In this document: positions 23,375 through 31,399 of the stretch, piece after piece
Layout: each line of letters opens with the position of its first letter
Numbering within the stretch: position 1 is the stretch's first letter
Virus record (IMG/VR): IMGVR_UViG_3300036770_000290
Coordinates: 1 to 41,137 of that record
From: a virus
Reading direction: 5' to 3' (one strand)
DNA length: 41,137 nt
Position numbers and translations under genes: made by a program
Notes under the pieces: model-generated
Seen by the model: only the letters and a program-made list of their open reading frames with translations
The model's database searches: none
Told to the model about the DNA's origin: nothing

Positions 23375-23554
23375 CTATGCCAGTGCTAAGCGGACGCGGT
23401 AGCGGCTGATGTGCATGTGCTCCGCAATGCGGCGCTGCGACCAGCCATAGCCCCGCAGCCGCTTGGCGCGTTGCTCAGTGCTCTCCGTTGCCCATAGCAG
23501 CACCAGCAACGGCAGCAGCAACAGGGCAAGGATCAGGGTCAGTGTGGTTGTCAT
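23375..23554 (-). CDS. Membrane-anchored helix-turn-helix protein
   Basis: A 59-residue protein from ATG 23554 to TAG 23375-23377. Residues 3-22 are a strongly hydrophobic Leu-rich segment (TLTLILALLLLPLLVLLW), then TEQRAKRLRGYGWSQRRIAEHMHISRYRVRLAL, a recognisable HTH (SQRRIAEHMHISRYRVRLAL). A tiny membrane protein carrying a DNA-binding motif is unusual. The gene is too short to be certain, but both halves are well formed and it fills the gap in the operon. Confidence 0.6.
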   Translation of the reverse strand: MTTTLTLILALLLLPLLVLLWATESTEQRAKRLRGYGWSQRRIAEHMHISRYRVRLALA

Positions 23555-23581
23555 TTGCTTAAAGCGGGTGGAATGATGGGC

Positions 23582-23782
23582 TCAGTCGAGCCCGTAGACC
23601 CGACATAGGCGGCTGAACTCCGCCATGTCGAATTGAGGATGCGACATCCAGCGGTCAAGGCTGGCGCTCCAGCGGTCCCATGCCTCCATGTCTGACCCGA
23701 CCGATGCGATGCAGGCCGACTGGCAGCGCACAGCCATGTTGGTGGCGCCGGAGGGGAGCATGGCGAGAGGTGTGCGGGTCAT
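23582..23782 (-). CDS. Unknown 66-residue protein
   Basis: From ATG 23782 (MTRTPLAMLPSGATNMAVRC). I rejected the longer start at 23836 because it crosses the dyad TTTGGG-ACC-CCCAAA at 23795-23809, which is more likely upstream regulatory sequence. The C-terminal half (EAWDRWSASLDRWMSHPQFD, then EFSRLCRVYGLD) is helical with many aromatic residues. Function unknown. Confidence 0.55.
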   Translation of the reverse strand: MTRTPLAMLPSGATNMAVRCQSACIASVGSDMEAWDRWSASLDRWMSHPQFDMAEFSRLCRVYGLD

Positions 23783-23794
23783 GGGTGGGATCCG

Positions 23795-23809
23795 TTTGGG
23801 ACCCCCAAA
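23795..23809. promoter_or_regulatory. Short dyad upstream of the 66-residue gene
   Basis: TTTGGG and CCCAAA flank ACC, giving a perfect 6-bp inverted repeat in the 50-bp gap between the VRR-NUC stop and the ATG at 23782. It could be an operator or RNA hairpin. No clear promoter boxes sit beside it. Confidence 0.3.
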
Positions 23810-23832
23810 TCCTACACCATGCGCCGCCGTGG

Positions 23833-24180
23833 TCAAGCGTGGTCAGTCACAATCCGTAACGCGTCCTCAACGCTGCGCGCCACGCCTGCAATGCCGCCGG
23901 CAGCCTGCACCGCATCCAGCCACTGCTGCTGCTCTGGCCGCAACCTGCCGGTGGGGGTCTTGACCTCGATGCTGAGGAACACAGCCACCTGGGTGCCGAC
24001 CATCTCAGGCGTGACCGTGACCGTGCGCCATCCGATCAGGTCGGCGCTGCCCTTGCACAGCCCAAACTGCACCGGGCGGCCGCTGGCGTCCTTGAGTGTG
24101 CCGGTGTTATTGCGGAACACCTTGATGTCGCCGTGGCTGATGGCTAGCCGGATTTCCTGCTGGATGCGCTGCTCGCTCAC
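23833..24180 (-). CDS. VRR-NUC nuclease
   Basis: 115 residues from GTG 24180, directly after the helicase stop (TGAGTG). The PD-(D/E)xK core is seen in KGSADLIGW (the D) and FLSIEVKTPTGRLRPEQQQWL (E-x-K and the helix with Q), then GIAGVARSVEDAL, the V-R-R/S region that names the family. Stand-alone VRR-NUC enzymes of phages cut branched or Holliday-like DNA. It is coupled to a helicase gene, suggesting joint action. Confidence 0.9.
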   Translation of the reverse strand: MSEQRIQQEIRLAISHGDIKVFRNNTGTLKDASGRPVQFGLCKGSADLIGWRTVTVTPEMVGTQVAVFLSIEVKTPTGRLRPEQQQWLDAVQAAGGIAGVARSVEDALRIVTDHA

Positions 24181-25737
24181 TCATAGCCCATGCCGCTTGG
24201 CCAACCTAGCCTGATACACGCGCTCTGCCCAGCCGCGTTTGTAGCCGCGTTGCTGCGCCAGCTTGCGGAGGTCATCGAGGGTCTGCGCGCTGCCTTGCTC
24301 GCGGCGATCAGCCCGAATCGATTCTGATTTGGGTATCCGAATGTCATCAATTGACACGCTCCATCCCTTCCCCGATGGGTCATAACATTTCGCACGGCCA
24401 TGATTTTTTTCTTCCTCGTATAGCTTTTCAAATTTCCAGCCTTTTATCCAAGGCTTACCATTAACCGCAAACGCTCTAACCTCAATCGCATCCCCAGGCT
24501 TTAAAGTTTGCTGTCGCCGCATCTCTACAAGCTCACCGTCAACCACCTTTAGCTCCTTGGTCTCCTGCGGGGCAAACACATGCCCGCAATCGCGGCACAC
24601 CTGTGCAGCACTCATGCTGGTGCTAAAGCACACCGGGCATACCTTGACACTCGGGGCTTGCTCGCGGTCGCGCTTTTGGGCGCCGTCAAGTGTCCAGTCG
24701 CGGTCCTCCAGGTGATGCCCTAGCCGCAGCGTGTTGCCGACGTGGTCTAAGACCACGGCAACCTTGTCTCCCGATGGCCTCAGGCAACGGCCGATCATCT
24801 GCAGGTGCAGGCTGACTGACTGCGTTGGCCTGAGCAGGATGCACCCGCCGACGCTGGGCACGTCCACGCCTTCACCGATCAGGCTGCAACTGGTCAGCAC
24901 CTTGATGCGACCAGTCCCGAGTGCTGTCAGCAGATCCCTGCGCTGGTCGGCTGTCATGGTGCCGTCAATGCTGGCGGCTGGGATGCCTTGAGACAGGAAC
25001 AGCGCCGCAACCGCCTCGGCATGCGCCACGCTGCAGCAGAAAGCTATCGCCGTCTGACCTGGCAGATGCTTGCGGTAGTGGCTCACGCAGTCGCCCATGA
25101 TGGTGCCGACGCGCTGCTCGGCGTCCTTGGTGTCGAAGTCACCCATCCGCTTGCGCAGACCGGCGCTGTCGAACCCCGGTGGTGCCAGGACACGGGCACT
25201 GGCCAGGTAGCCGTTATCAGTCAGCCAAGCAGCGCTGGGTCCTTGCACCATGACCTCATAGTGGTCGCCAAGGCCGCGGCCGTCGCCACGGCATGGGGTT
25301 GCAGTTACGCCCAAGACATGCGCCTGCTGGAAATGCTGCAGCACCGTGGACCAGGTGTTGCTATTGGTGTGGTGCGCCTCGTCCACCACCAGCAACTGAA
25401 AGAACCCAGCCGGCAACTTGTGCAGCCTGCGAGCCAGGGTCTGCACTGAGGCCACCTGCACCGCATGGCTCAGGTCCATGCTGCGGCCTGCAGCAATGCG
25501 GCCATGGGTGACGCCCATGGCCATGAGGCTGCGGCTGGCCTGGTCCAGCAGCTCAGCCCTATGCACCAAGATGCAGACGCGGTTGCCCTTGCGGGCAGCA
25601 GCTTGGGCGATGTAGCTGAAGCAGACCGTCTTGCCGCCGCCGGTCGGTAGTACTGCCAGGACTCTGTGGTGCCCTAGCTGGTATTGCAGTCGGATGTCGG
25701 TGATGAGCTGCTGTTGGTAGGGGCGGAGTTGCATCAC
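24181..25737 (-). CDS. SF2 DNA helicase (DEAD/H type) with zinc ribbon
   Basis: 518 residues. Motifs: LRPYQQQL (Q-like), LPTGGGKT (Walker A, residues about 30-37), VVDEAHH (DEAH), GVTATPCR (III), and the C-terminal half with IAFCCSVAHAEAVA, LTSCSLIGEGVDVPSV (V) and QMIGRCLRPSGDK (VI). A CxxC...CxxC zinc ribbon (CPVCFSTSMSAAQVCRDCGHVF) follows at about 375-395. It resembles SSL2/RecG-like phage helicases. The start overlaps the methyltransferase gene stop as ATGA. Confidence 0.92.
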   Translation of the reverse strand: MMQLRPYQQQLITDIRLQYQLGHHRVLAVLPTGGGKTVCFSYIAQAAARKGNRVCILVHRAELLDQASRSLMAMGVTHGRIAAGRSMDLSHAVQVASVQTLARRLHKLPAGFFQLLVVDEAHHTNSNTWSTVLQHFQQAHVLGVTATPCRGDGRGLGDHYEVMVQGPSAAWLTDNGYLASARVLAPPGFDSAGLRKRMGDFDTKDAEQRVGTIMGDCVSHYRKHLPGQTAIAFCCSVAHAEAVAALFLSQGIPAASIDGTMTADQRRDLLTALGTGRIKVLTSCSLIGEGVDVPSVGGCILLRPTQSVSLHLQMIGRCLRPSGDKVAVVLDHVGNTLRLGHHLEDRDWTLDGAQKRDREQAPSVKVCPVCFSTSMSAAQVCRDCGHVFAPQETKELKVVDGELVEMRRQQTLKPGDAIEVRAFAVNGKPWIKGWKFEKLYEEEKNHGRAKCYDPSGKGWSVSIDDIRIPKSESIRADRREQGSAQTLDDLRKLAQQRGYKRGWAERVYQARLAKRHGL

Positions 25738-27992
25738 ACCAGCTCCCCCTGTTTGTGCGACTCGACGGTTTGCAGATTCTTAACTGCGCAGTTGAAGTAG
25801 CTGGGCTTGAGCTCAAATCCAACGAAGCGGCGACCCATCTGCAGGCTGACGTAACCCTCGCTGCCGATGCCAGCGAATGGGCTGAGCACAAGATCGCCTG
25901 GATTGCTCCACAGCTGCAGGCCGCGGCGGATCACCTCAAGCTGCAGCGGGCAGATGTGGCGTTCGTCGTCATTGGCGCGGGCGCTGCGGTATTGCAAGGT
26001 GTCGGATGGGTTGATGTCCATCCACACCGGGCTGGCGTAGCGCTGCCAGATGTTGATGCTGTCCTTGATGGCGTCGCCGGTCTTAGCTGGTGGGTTCTCG
26101 CCAGCAAACTCGGTGAACGGGCCAGCGCATGGCTCAGGGTTGTCGCCCAGCTTGCGCACCGTCACCAGGTAGTCAGGGATGCCCTGACGGCTCAGAGCTG
26201 AGTCCTTGCGGATCTGTTTGTGCAGCAGACCGATCGCTTTGGTGCGCTGCATGGCGGTGACGGGGTCCTTCCAAATGCAGACCTCTGAATGGAAGACAAA
26301 GCCTGCTGCCTGAAAGATGCGCAGCATGTCACCGCGGAAGTCCTTGACGCCGATGAAGCCGTCGCGCTCTTTGCTGCTGGGCAGATTCATGCAGTGGAAG
26401 CTGATTAACCGGCCGGGCATCAGCACGCGATGCAGCTCTTTGGCTAGGTAGACGAAGTGATCAAAGAACTCCTGATCGTTGCGGCTGTTGCCCATGTCCC
26501 GATCGCTGTTGGAGTAGGTGTACAGCGACGCGAATGGTGGGCTAAAGATGCTGTAGTGAATGCTGTCCGAGTCGAGCTGCTTGATGCTCTCAACGCAATC
26601 GCCCATGTACAGGTCCCAGCTGTCGCCGGACTTGTGCTCAGTGATGTGTGGCGCTACTTGGCGCTGGATCTTTTTGAGTTGTTCCATGGTGGTTTGCTTC
26701 ATGATGGTGACCATTGATTCAGCCATTGCGATGCTGTCCGCTTCCTTGCGGCGGATGTTCTCGATCACGCGACCCTCAGCCACGTCGTAGATGATGTGCG
26801 CATTGACCGGATGCTGCTGGCCGAAGCGCCAGCACCGGCGGATGGCCTGATAGAACGCCTCGTAGCTGTGGGATAGGCCAACGAAGGCGACGTTGTGACA
26901 GCCCTGGAAGTTGAGACCGAATCCGAAGATGCTGGGCTTGCTGACCAGCACGCGGATCTTGCCATTTTGGAAGTCAATAGCAGCCTTGCGCTTGTGATCG
27001 TCGCTGTCGCTGCCTGAGACCTCGACCGCGCCATCGATAGCAGCGGTAAGCGCCTTGGATTCGTCGTTGAGATCACACCAGATCAGCCATTGCTCGGCGC
27101 TGTCGTTGGCCAGGGCTGCAGCTGCATCGACGCGCATCTGCAGCGATGCCTTGCGGACGTGCCGCTGATCGCTCAGGGTGCGGGCTTCCATGGCGAACAG
27201 CGCCATCTGGCCTGCGTCATCGGCCATGGCCTCGCGTGGTGTCTCGACGGTGCAGTCCTGAATGGATAGCTCGGGCAGAATGAAGCTGCCGTCCTCATAG
27301 CCCAAATCTGACGGCTTGCGGATGGTGACAGCCCAACTGCAGACCCATTCCCAGAACTTGTCTTTGGCGTGACCCTTGAGCCGCCACTTGCTGGTGTCGC
27401 CGCCGTCATGGACGAAGAACATGGCCAGCATTTCGGTCCTGGTCATCACGCCAATGAACTCAGCGTGATTCCCCAGCTCCATGTGATCGTTGGGCGCCGG
27501 GGTGGCTGAGCAGGCCAGACGAAATGGCGTCTGGCTGAATGACTCGATGATCTGGTTGCGGATCTTGCCGGTGTACGCCTTAAGGATGCTGCTCTCGTCG
27601 AGCACCACACCATCGAAGGCGGCGGGGTCGAAGTGGCTGAGCTTTTCGTAGTTGGTGATCGTGGTGCCGCGGCGCACGTCGGCCTGGGTTGCAGCGAACA
27701 CGCATGGGATGCCGAACTTGGCGCCTTCGCGGACGGTTTGATGCGCCACAGCCAGTGGCGCTAGGACCAGCACGTTGCCGCCAGTGTGTTGATGCACCTG
27801 ATGCGCCCACTCAAGCTGCATGGCGGTTTTACCCATGCCGCAGTCAGCCCAGATGCAGAATCTGCCAACGCGGCAGGCCATGGTGACGATGTCCCGCTGA
27901 AACGGGAACAGCGGCGCCGTGAACTGCTGCGGGTCAAAGCCAGCAGCAGGGCAGGCGGTGGATTTGGAGGCTAGGAAATCTTTGTAGGTCAT
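25734..27992 (-). CDS. Fused SNF2-like helicase and DNA methyltransferase
   Basis: 752 residues from ATG 27992; an upstream TTG would add 7 residues. Residues about 20-440 are helicase: WADCGMGKT (Walker A), VVLDESSILK (DExx), LACSATPAPND (III), VLVSKPSIFGFGLNFQ (V) and RRCWRFGQQHPV (VI). Residues about 490-752 are a beta-type amino-methyltransferase: FSPPFASLYTY (motif IV, S-P-P-F) and SPFAGIGSEGYVSLQMGRRF (motif I). SPPF favours cytosine-N4 or adenine-N6. Methylation could protect phage DNA from restriction; coupling to a helicase is unusual and could assist access to DNA. Confidence 0.92.
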   Translation of the reverse strand: MTYKDFLASKSTACPAAGFDPQQFTAPLFPFQRDIVTMACRVGRFCIWADCGMGKTAMQLEWAHQVHQHTGGNVLVLAPLAVAHQTVREGAKFGIPCVFAATQADVRRGTTITNYEKLSHFDPAAFDGVVLDESSILKAYTGKIRNQIIESFSQTPFRLACSATPAPNDHMELGNHAEFIGVMTRTEMLAMFFVHDGGDTSKWRLKGHAKDKFWEWVCSWAVTIRKPSDLGYEDGSFILPELSIQDCTVETPREAMADDAGQMALFAMEARTLSDQRHVRKASLQMRVDAAAALANDSAEQWLIWCDLNDESKALTAAIDGAVEVSGSDSDDHKRKAAIDFQNGKIRVLVSKPSIFGFGLNFQGCHNVAFVGLSHSYEAFYQAIRRCWRFGQQHPVNAHIIYDVAEGRVIENIRRKEADSIAMAESMVTIMKQTTMEQLKKIQRQVAPHITEHKSGDSWDLYMGDCVESIKQLDSDSIHYSIFSPPFASLYTYSNSDRDMGNSRNDQEFFDHFVYLAKELHRVLMPGRLISFHCMNLPSSKERDGFIGVKDFRGDMLRIFQAAGFVFHSEVCIWKDPVTAMQRTKAIGLLHKQIRKDSALSRQGIPDYLVTVRKLGDNPEPCAGPFTEFAGENPPAKTGDAIKDSINIWQRYASPVWMDINPSDTLQYRSARANDDERHICPLQLEVIRRGLQLWSNPGDLVLSPFAGIGSEGYVSLQMGRRFVGFELKPSYFNCAVKNLQTVESHKQGELV

Positions 27993-28007
27993 AGCTGCCG
28001 TGTGGCC

Positions 28008-28035
28008 TTGCAACCCTAGCGCAACCCTCTAGACT
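28008..28035 (+). promoter_or_regulatory. Candidate divergent promoter and operator repeats
   Basis: In the 65-bp gap between the two divergent blocks. Plus strand: TTGCAA (28008-28013), 16-nt spacer, TAGACT (28030-28035). Minus strand: TTGCGC, 17-nt spacer, TAGGGT is possible. Two direct copies of GCAACCCT (28010-28017 and 28021-28028) are spaced by one helix turn and lie between the plus-strand boxes, an obvious place for a repressor, perhaps the RHH protein encoded next door. The boxes match consensus only partly. Confidence 0.4.
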
Positions 28036-28057
28036 GCGCAAGTATCCGCTAGGACCC

Positions 28058-28231
28058 GTGGCCTTATCGCATCCGTTGGCAGTCCAGCTCACGCCGGAGC
28101 AGATGGCATGGCTTGATGCCCGTCGCGTCGCTGGCCTGTCCCGTAGCGCCGTGCTCAGGCTTGTCGTTGAGCAGGCCATGCGGCTTGACAAGCAAGGTCT
28201 TCTGCCCGCTACCGGACGGCGCGAGTCATGA
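28058..28231 (+). CDS. Ribbon-helix-helix protein at the divergent promoter
   Basis: 57 residues from GTG 28058. The sequence AVQLTPEQMAWLDARRVAGL, then SRSAVLRLVVEQAMRLDKQG shows one strand followed by two helices, the RHH fold of CopG/Arc regulators. It ends in an ATGA overlap with the primase start, so it is made with the primase. Its place at the divergent promoter suggests that it binds the GCAACCCT repeats and controls both operons. It is too short for a longer annotation. Confidence 0.65.
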   Translation: MALSHPLAVQLTPEQMAWLDARRVAGLSRSAVLRLVVEQAMRLDKQGLLPATGRRES

Positions 28232-30720
28232 CCATCCTCGACGCAGCACGCGGCAGGTGGCCAGACCTGCTGCAGCAACTTACTGGCTTGGCGCCAGAGC
28301 AACTCATCGACAAGCACCAGCCGTGCCCGCTTTGTGGCGGCAAAGATCGTTATCGCTTTGACGACCAAGACGGCTCGGGCTCATGGTTTTGCAACAAGTG
28401 CGGCGGCAAGGCCGGCACCGGCGGAGCAGGCAGCGGCATGGACATGCTGATGCGTCGCACGGGCTTGAGCTTTGCCGAAGCAGCGCAGCGGGTTGAGCAG
28501 CATCTCGGCCTAGCCAAGCCAATACCAGCACCCCCTCTCAAGGGCTGGGATTCGCACTGGCGGTACACAGACACCTTTTATGTACTGCGCCGCAATTTGC
28601 CGGATGGAAGCAAAGAAATCCGCCCTCTCTGGTTTGACGGTGAGGCATGGCGGCGCAAGGCACCACCGTCACCACGTCCCCTTTACTGGGCGCGTCGTGA
28701 TGCAAACCTGCCGCTGCTGATCGTCGAAGGCGAAAAGACCGCCGATGCAGCCGCTGCATTGTTTCCCGGACATGCCGTATTGACCTGGGCCTCAGGTTGC
28801 CAAGCCATTGACAAGGCCGATTGGTCCCCCATCACCGGCCGCCGTTGCGTGTTATGGCCTGATGCGGACATGCCAGGCCGTGAGGCAATGGCCAAGCTAG
28901 CGCCACGGTTGCTTGCTGCTGGTGCCGCACAAGTGCGCATTGTCCATCCGCCAGAAGGTGTGCCTGAAGGATGGGACCTCGCTGATGCGGACTGGTCGTC
29001 TGCTCAGGCTGCAGCGCATCTCATGTCAAACCGCTCAGCGCCTGTTGAGCTGCCGGATCCTGTGGCCGAGCCCTTACTAGCCGAGCCGCTGCCGGAGCCC
29101 GATCCAATACCGCAGGCTCATAGCTGTTTCACCTGCCTTGGCTTTGACAATGACAGCTTCTACTACCAGCCGCACAGCACCGGTCAGGTGACCCGCTTGT
29201 CACGCAGCAGCCACACCGGGACAAATCTGGTATCACTGGCGCCTCTTAGTTACTGGGAGACCCTGTACCCATCCAAGACTGGTGTCAACTGGACAGCAGC
29301 AGCAAGCAGCTTGTTTGAACGCCAAGCCGCTGTTGGTGTCTACAGTCCAGACCGCATCCGTGGCCGTGGCGCTTGGTGGGATAAGCGCGTCAGTGTGCTG
29401 CACCTTGGTGATCGCCTGGTCGTTGACGGTGATCCGCGTGATGTCAGCGCAGGTGTGCCCGGGAGCGCCTACCTGTATCAGCGCCTTGCACGCCTGCGTG
29501 GTCCAGCAGATGCCAAGCCGCTAGCCGATGATGAGGCCTTTGTCCTGGCCGAGCTAGCCGAGCGGTTCCATTGGGAGGTCCCGGCATCTGGCCTGCTGCT
29601 TGCCGGCTGGGCAGCACTCGCCCCGATCTGCGGTGCGCTGGACTGGCGTCCTCATGCTTGGCTTACCGCAGGCGCCGGCTCCGGCAAATCCGCCATTCTT
29701 GACCGTTACATCTCGCCGCTGCTAGGCGACATGGGCTTGGTCGTGGCTGGCAACACCACAGAACCAGGTATCCGGCAAGCCCTACGAGCCGATGCCCTGC
29801 CGGTGGTCTTTGACGAAGCCGAATCCAATGAACGCACCGACCAGCAGCGGATGCAGGCCATCCTCGGCCTGGCGCGGGTTGCCAGCTCGGAGTCCAAAGC
29901 GCACACACTTAAGGGCAGCCCTGAAGGTGACACCCAGCGTTACACCATCCGGTCAATGTTTCTGATGAGCAGCATTGCAACTGCGCTCAAACAAGGCGCT
30001 GATAAGTCACGCTTTGCTCAGCTTACTTTGCGCAATCCAAATGAGCTACCAAAAGCTGAACGTATTGCGCACTGGGAAGCCTTAGACCGCGACCTTGACA
30101 AGCATATATCTGAAGCGATTGGCCAGCGATTGCAGGCGCGGACCATTGCGCTTATACCCGTAATCCGCGCCAGTGTGCGCATTTTCACTCGTGCAGCCGC
30201 TGAGGCATTTGATAGCCAACGGCTTGGTGATCAATACGGCACGTTATTAGCAGGCGCGTGGTCTTTGCAGTCCAGCGAAGTCGTCACCCGAGATCAGGCA
30301 TGGCAACTAATTGAACAGAACAACTGGGAACCCTACTCCCAGTCGATTGAAATACCAGATGAAAAGCGCTGTTTACAGCGCATCCTGCAGCATCAAATCC
30401 GCGTTGAAGGTGATAAAACAGTCACCCGAACGATTGGCGAACTTGTAGATCTTGCGTTGCACCATGGTCATGACATGGTTGTAACAACCGAGCTAGCAGT
30501 GGCCACCCTCGGGCGTAATGGCATCAAGGCTGAGCAGGGCGCCATCTGCGTGTCCAACACCGCCAACGCCATTGCCGCCATCCTCTCGGACACGCCATGG
30601 AGCAACTGCTGGTCAACCGTGCTGGCGCGTTTGCCGGGCGCCGAGAAGGTGGGCGTTATTTGGTTCAAAGGTTCAGGCGGTAACAGTCGAGCCACCAAAA
30701 TCCCCCTCGAAGCCGCCTGA
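28228..30720 (+). CDS. Primase-helicase, zinc finger plus TOPRIM plus DUF927-like ATPase
   Basis: 830 residues. A DnaG-type zinc finger is at about 30-60 (CPLCGGKDRYRFD and FCNKCGG). A TOPRIM domain follows at about 165-265 (LLIVEGEKTADAAA, then LWPDADMPGREAM). A long linker leads to a helicase ATPase: TAGAGSGKSAILDRY (Walker A, about residue 475) and VVFDEAESNE (Walker B). It should make RNA primers and unwind at the fork. The phage carries no DNA polymerase, so it must use the host enzyme with its own clamp (inference). Confidence 0.9.
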   Translation: MTILDAARGRWPDLLQQLTGLAPEQLIDKHQPCPLCGGKDRYRFDDQDGSGSWFCNKCGGKAGTGGAGSGMDMLMRRTGLSFAEAAQRVEQHLGLAKPIPAPPLKGWDSHWRYTDTFYVLRRNLPDGSKEIRPLWFDGEAWRRKAPPSPRPLYWARRDANLPLLIVEGEKTADAAAALFPGHAVLTWASGCQAIDKADWSPITGRRCVLWPDADMPGREAMAKLAPRLLAAGAAQVRIVHPPEGVPEGWDLADADWSSAQAAAHLMSNRSAPVELPDPVAEPLLAEPLPEPDPIPQAHSCFTCLGFDNDSFYYQPHSTGQVTRLSRSSHTGTNLVSLAPLSYWETLYPSKTGVNWTAAASSLFERQAAVGVYSPDRIRGRGAWWDKRVSVLHLGDRLVVDGDPRDVSAGVPGSAYLYQRLARLRGPADAKPLADDEAFVLAELAERFHWEVPASGLLLAGWAALAPICGALDWRPHAWLTAGAGSGKSAILDRYISPLLGDMGLVVAGNTTEPGIRQALRADALPVVFDEAESNERTDQQRMQAILGLARVASSESKAHTLKGSPEGDTQRYTIRSMFLMSSIATALKQGADKSRFAQLTLRNPNELPKAERIAHWEALDRDLDKHISEAIGQRLQARTIALIPVIRASVRIFTRAAAEAFDSQRLGDQYGTLLAGAWSLQSSEVVTRDQAWQLIEQNNWEPYSQSIEIPDEKRCLQRILQHQIRVEGDKTVTRTIGELVDLALHHGHDMVVTTELAVATLGRNGIKAEQGAICVSNTANAIAAILSDTPWSNCWSTVLARLPGAEKVGVIWFKGSGGNSRATKIPLEAA

Positions 30721-30763
30721 CCGTTCGGAGGCGTTCGGCCGAGAACCCTTGGTATGACTGGAA

Positions 30764-30968
30764 ACTAACGGTCCTAACGGTCCTAACGCTTTTTCGGAAG
30801 AGCCCCCCTTTAAGAGAGAGGGTGTAAGTGTGTGGGTGGGTGGGGTGTTCTCTCTTGTATGTATATGTCTTTTTTAGCGTTAGGAGTGTTAGGTTAGGGG
30901 TTCAGCCCAGTGGTGGCGGGCGATTTGCGCCGAACGCCCACCGTTAGGCGACCGTTAGGACCGTTATG
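30764..30968. repeat. Array of 9-bp repeats (candidate origin, partition or operator site)
   Basis: Eight 9-mers related to ACCGTTAGG. Three lie in the reverse sense end to end at 30764-30790 (ACTAACGGT, CCTAACGGT, CCTAACGCT). Five lie in the forward sense: AGCGTTAGG and AGTGTTAGG end to end at 30876-30893, and ACCGTTAGG, ACCGTTAGG, ACCGTTATG at 30940-30968, the last containing the start codon of the next gene. Between the two groups is a G-rich hairpin region. The layout of opposed tandem iterons next to a primase and clamp fits a replication origin; the adjacent RHH gene fits autoregulation. Confidence 0.8.
30812..30856 (+). other. Hairpin with G-quadruplex-type loop inside the repeat region
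   Basis: AAGAGAGA (30812-30819) pairs with TCTCTCTT (30849-30856), 8 bp. The loop holds four G tracts at 30820-30822, 30834-30836, 30838-30840 and 30842-30845 with loops of 11, 1 and 1 bases, enough for an intramolecular quadruplex. Downstream is AT-rich (TATGTATATG, then six T at 30870-30875). Such a site could be melted or bound during replication start. Confidence 0.6.
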
Positions 30969-31238
30969 AAAGAAGTCAAAGTCCGGTTTGAGCCTGCAGA
31001 CCTGGTGGCACTGGACCAGCAGGCGGCCATGGCAGGTGTCAGCCGGTCGGAACTGATCCGGTCGCGGGCACTTGTTGCAAACTGTGACGCAGGACTCAGC
31101 GTTGCCGGCTATCACCGTTTAGTGTCGGATGCGCTCGCCAATGTGCGCGGGGACATCCCGCGCCGCATGGTCGAGCAGCTTGTTGCATATGTCATCACAT
31201 GGATCTCATCAACATCTCAGCCAAGCAGCAACCCGTGA
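30966..31238 (+). CDS. Ribbon-helix-helix protein downstream of the repeat array
   Basis: 90 residues. Residues 1-38 (MKEVKVRFEPADLVALDQQ, then SRSELIRSRAL) are an RHH domain (strand VKVRF, helix, Ser turn, helix). The rest is helical with a possible oligomer segment. The ATG is inside the last 9-bp repeat, so binding of its own product to the repeats would block its own expression, as with omega or ParG-type regulators that bind tandem short repeats. Confidence 0.8.
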   Translation: MKEVKVRFEPADLVALDQQAAMAGVSRSELIRSRALVANCDAGLSVAGYHRLVSDALANVRGDIPRRMVEQLVAYVITWISSTSQPSSNP

Positions 31239-31399
31239 TCAACCGGCTCCACGACGCCATGGAGCATGCGCTTGCCTACGCCGCTGCTATCCGCGACAAT
31301 GCCCAAGATGACCAGCAGCCCATCCCGGCTGAACTGGTTGCATCATTCGCCGCTGATTACGAGCGGATTGTTTCCATCCTTACCGACGCCGCCACATGA
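31199..31399 (+). CDS. Unknown 66-residue helical protein
   Basis: Starts MDLINISAKQQPVINRLHDAME and is helical throughout, ending SFAADYERIVSILTDAAT. It overlaps the RHH gene by 40 bases and ends ATGA over the clamp start, so it is coupled to both. No motif is visible. Confidence 0.6.
   Translation: MDLINISAKQQPVINRLHDAMEHALAYAAAIRDNAQDDQQPIPAELVASFAADYERIVSILTDAAT

Noticed and set aside
25734-28013. A complete restriction or DISARM-like defence system
   Set aside because: A helicase, a methyltransferase and a nuclease are present, but the further components (DUF1998 protein, PLD nuclease, specificity subunit) are missing and the neighbours are recombination and replication genes.
28008-28100. 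Lysogeny control region with repressor and integrase
   Set aside because: A divergent promoter with small DNA-binding proteins suggests it, but there is no integrase, no partition ATPase and no CI-like protein anywhere in the window, so I do not call the phage temperate.
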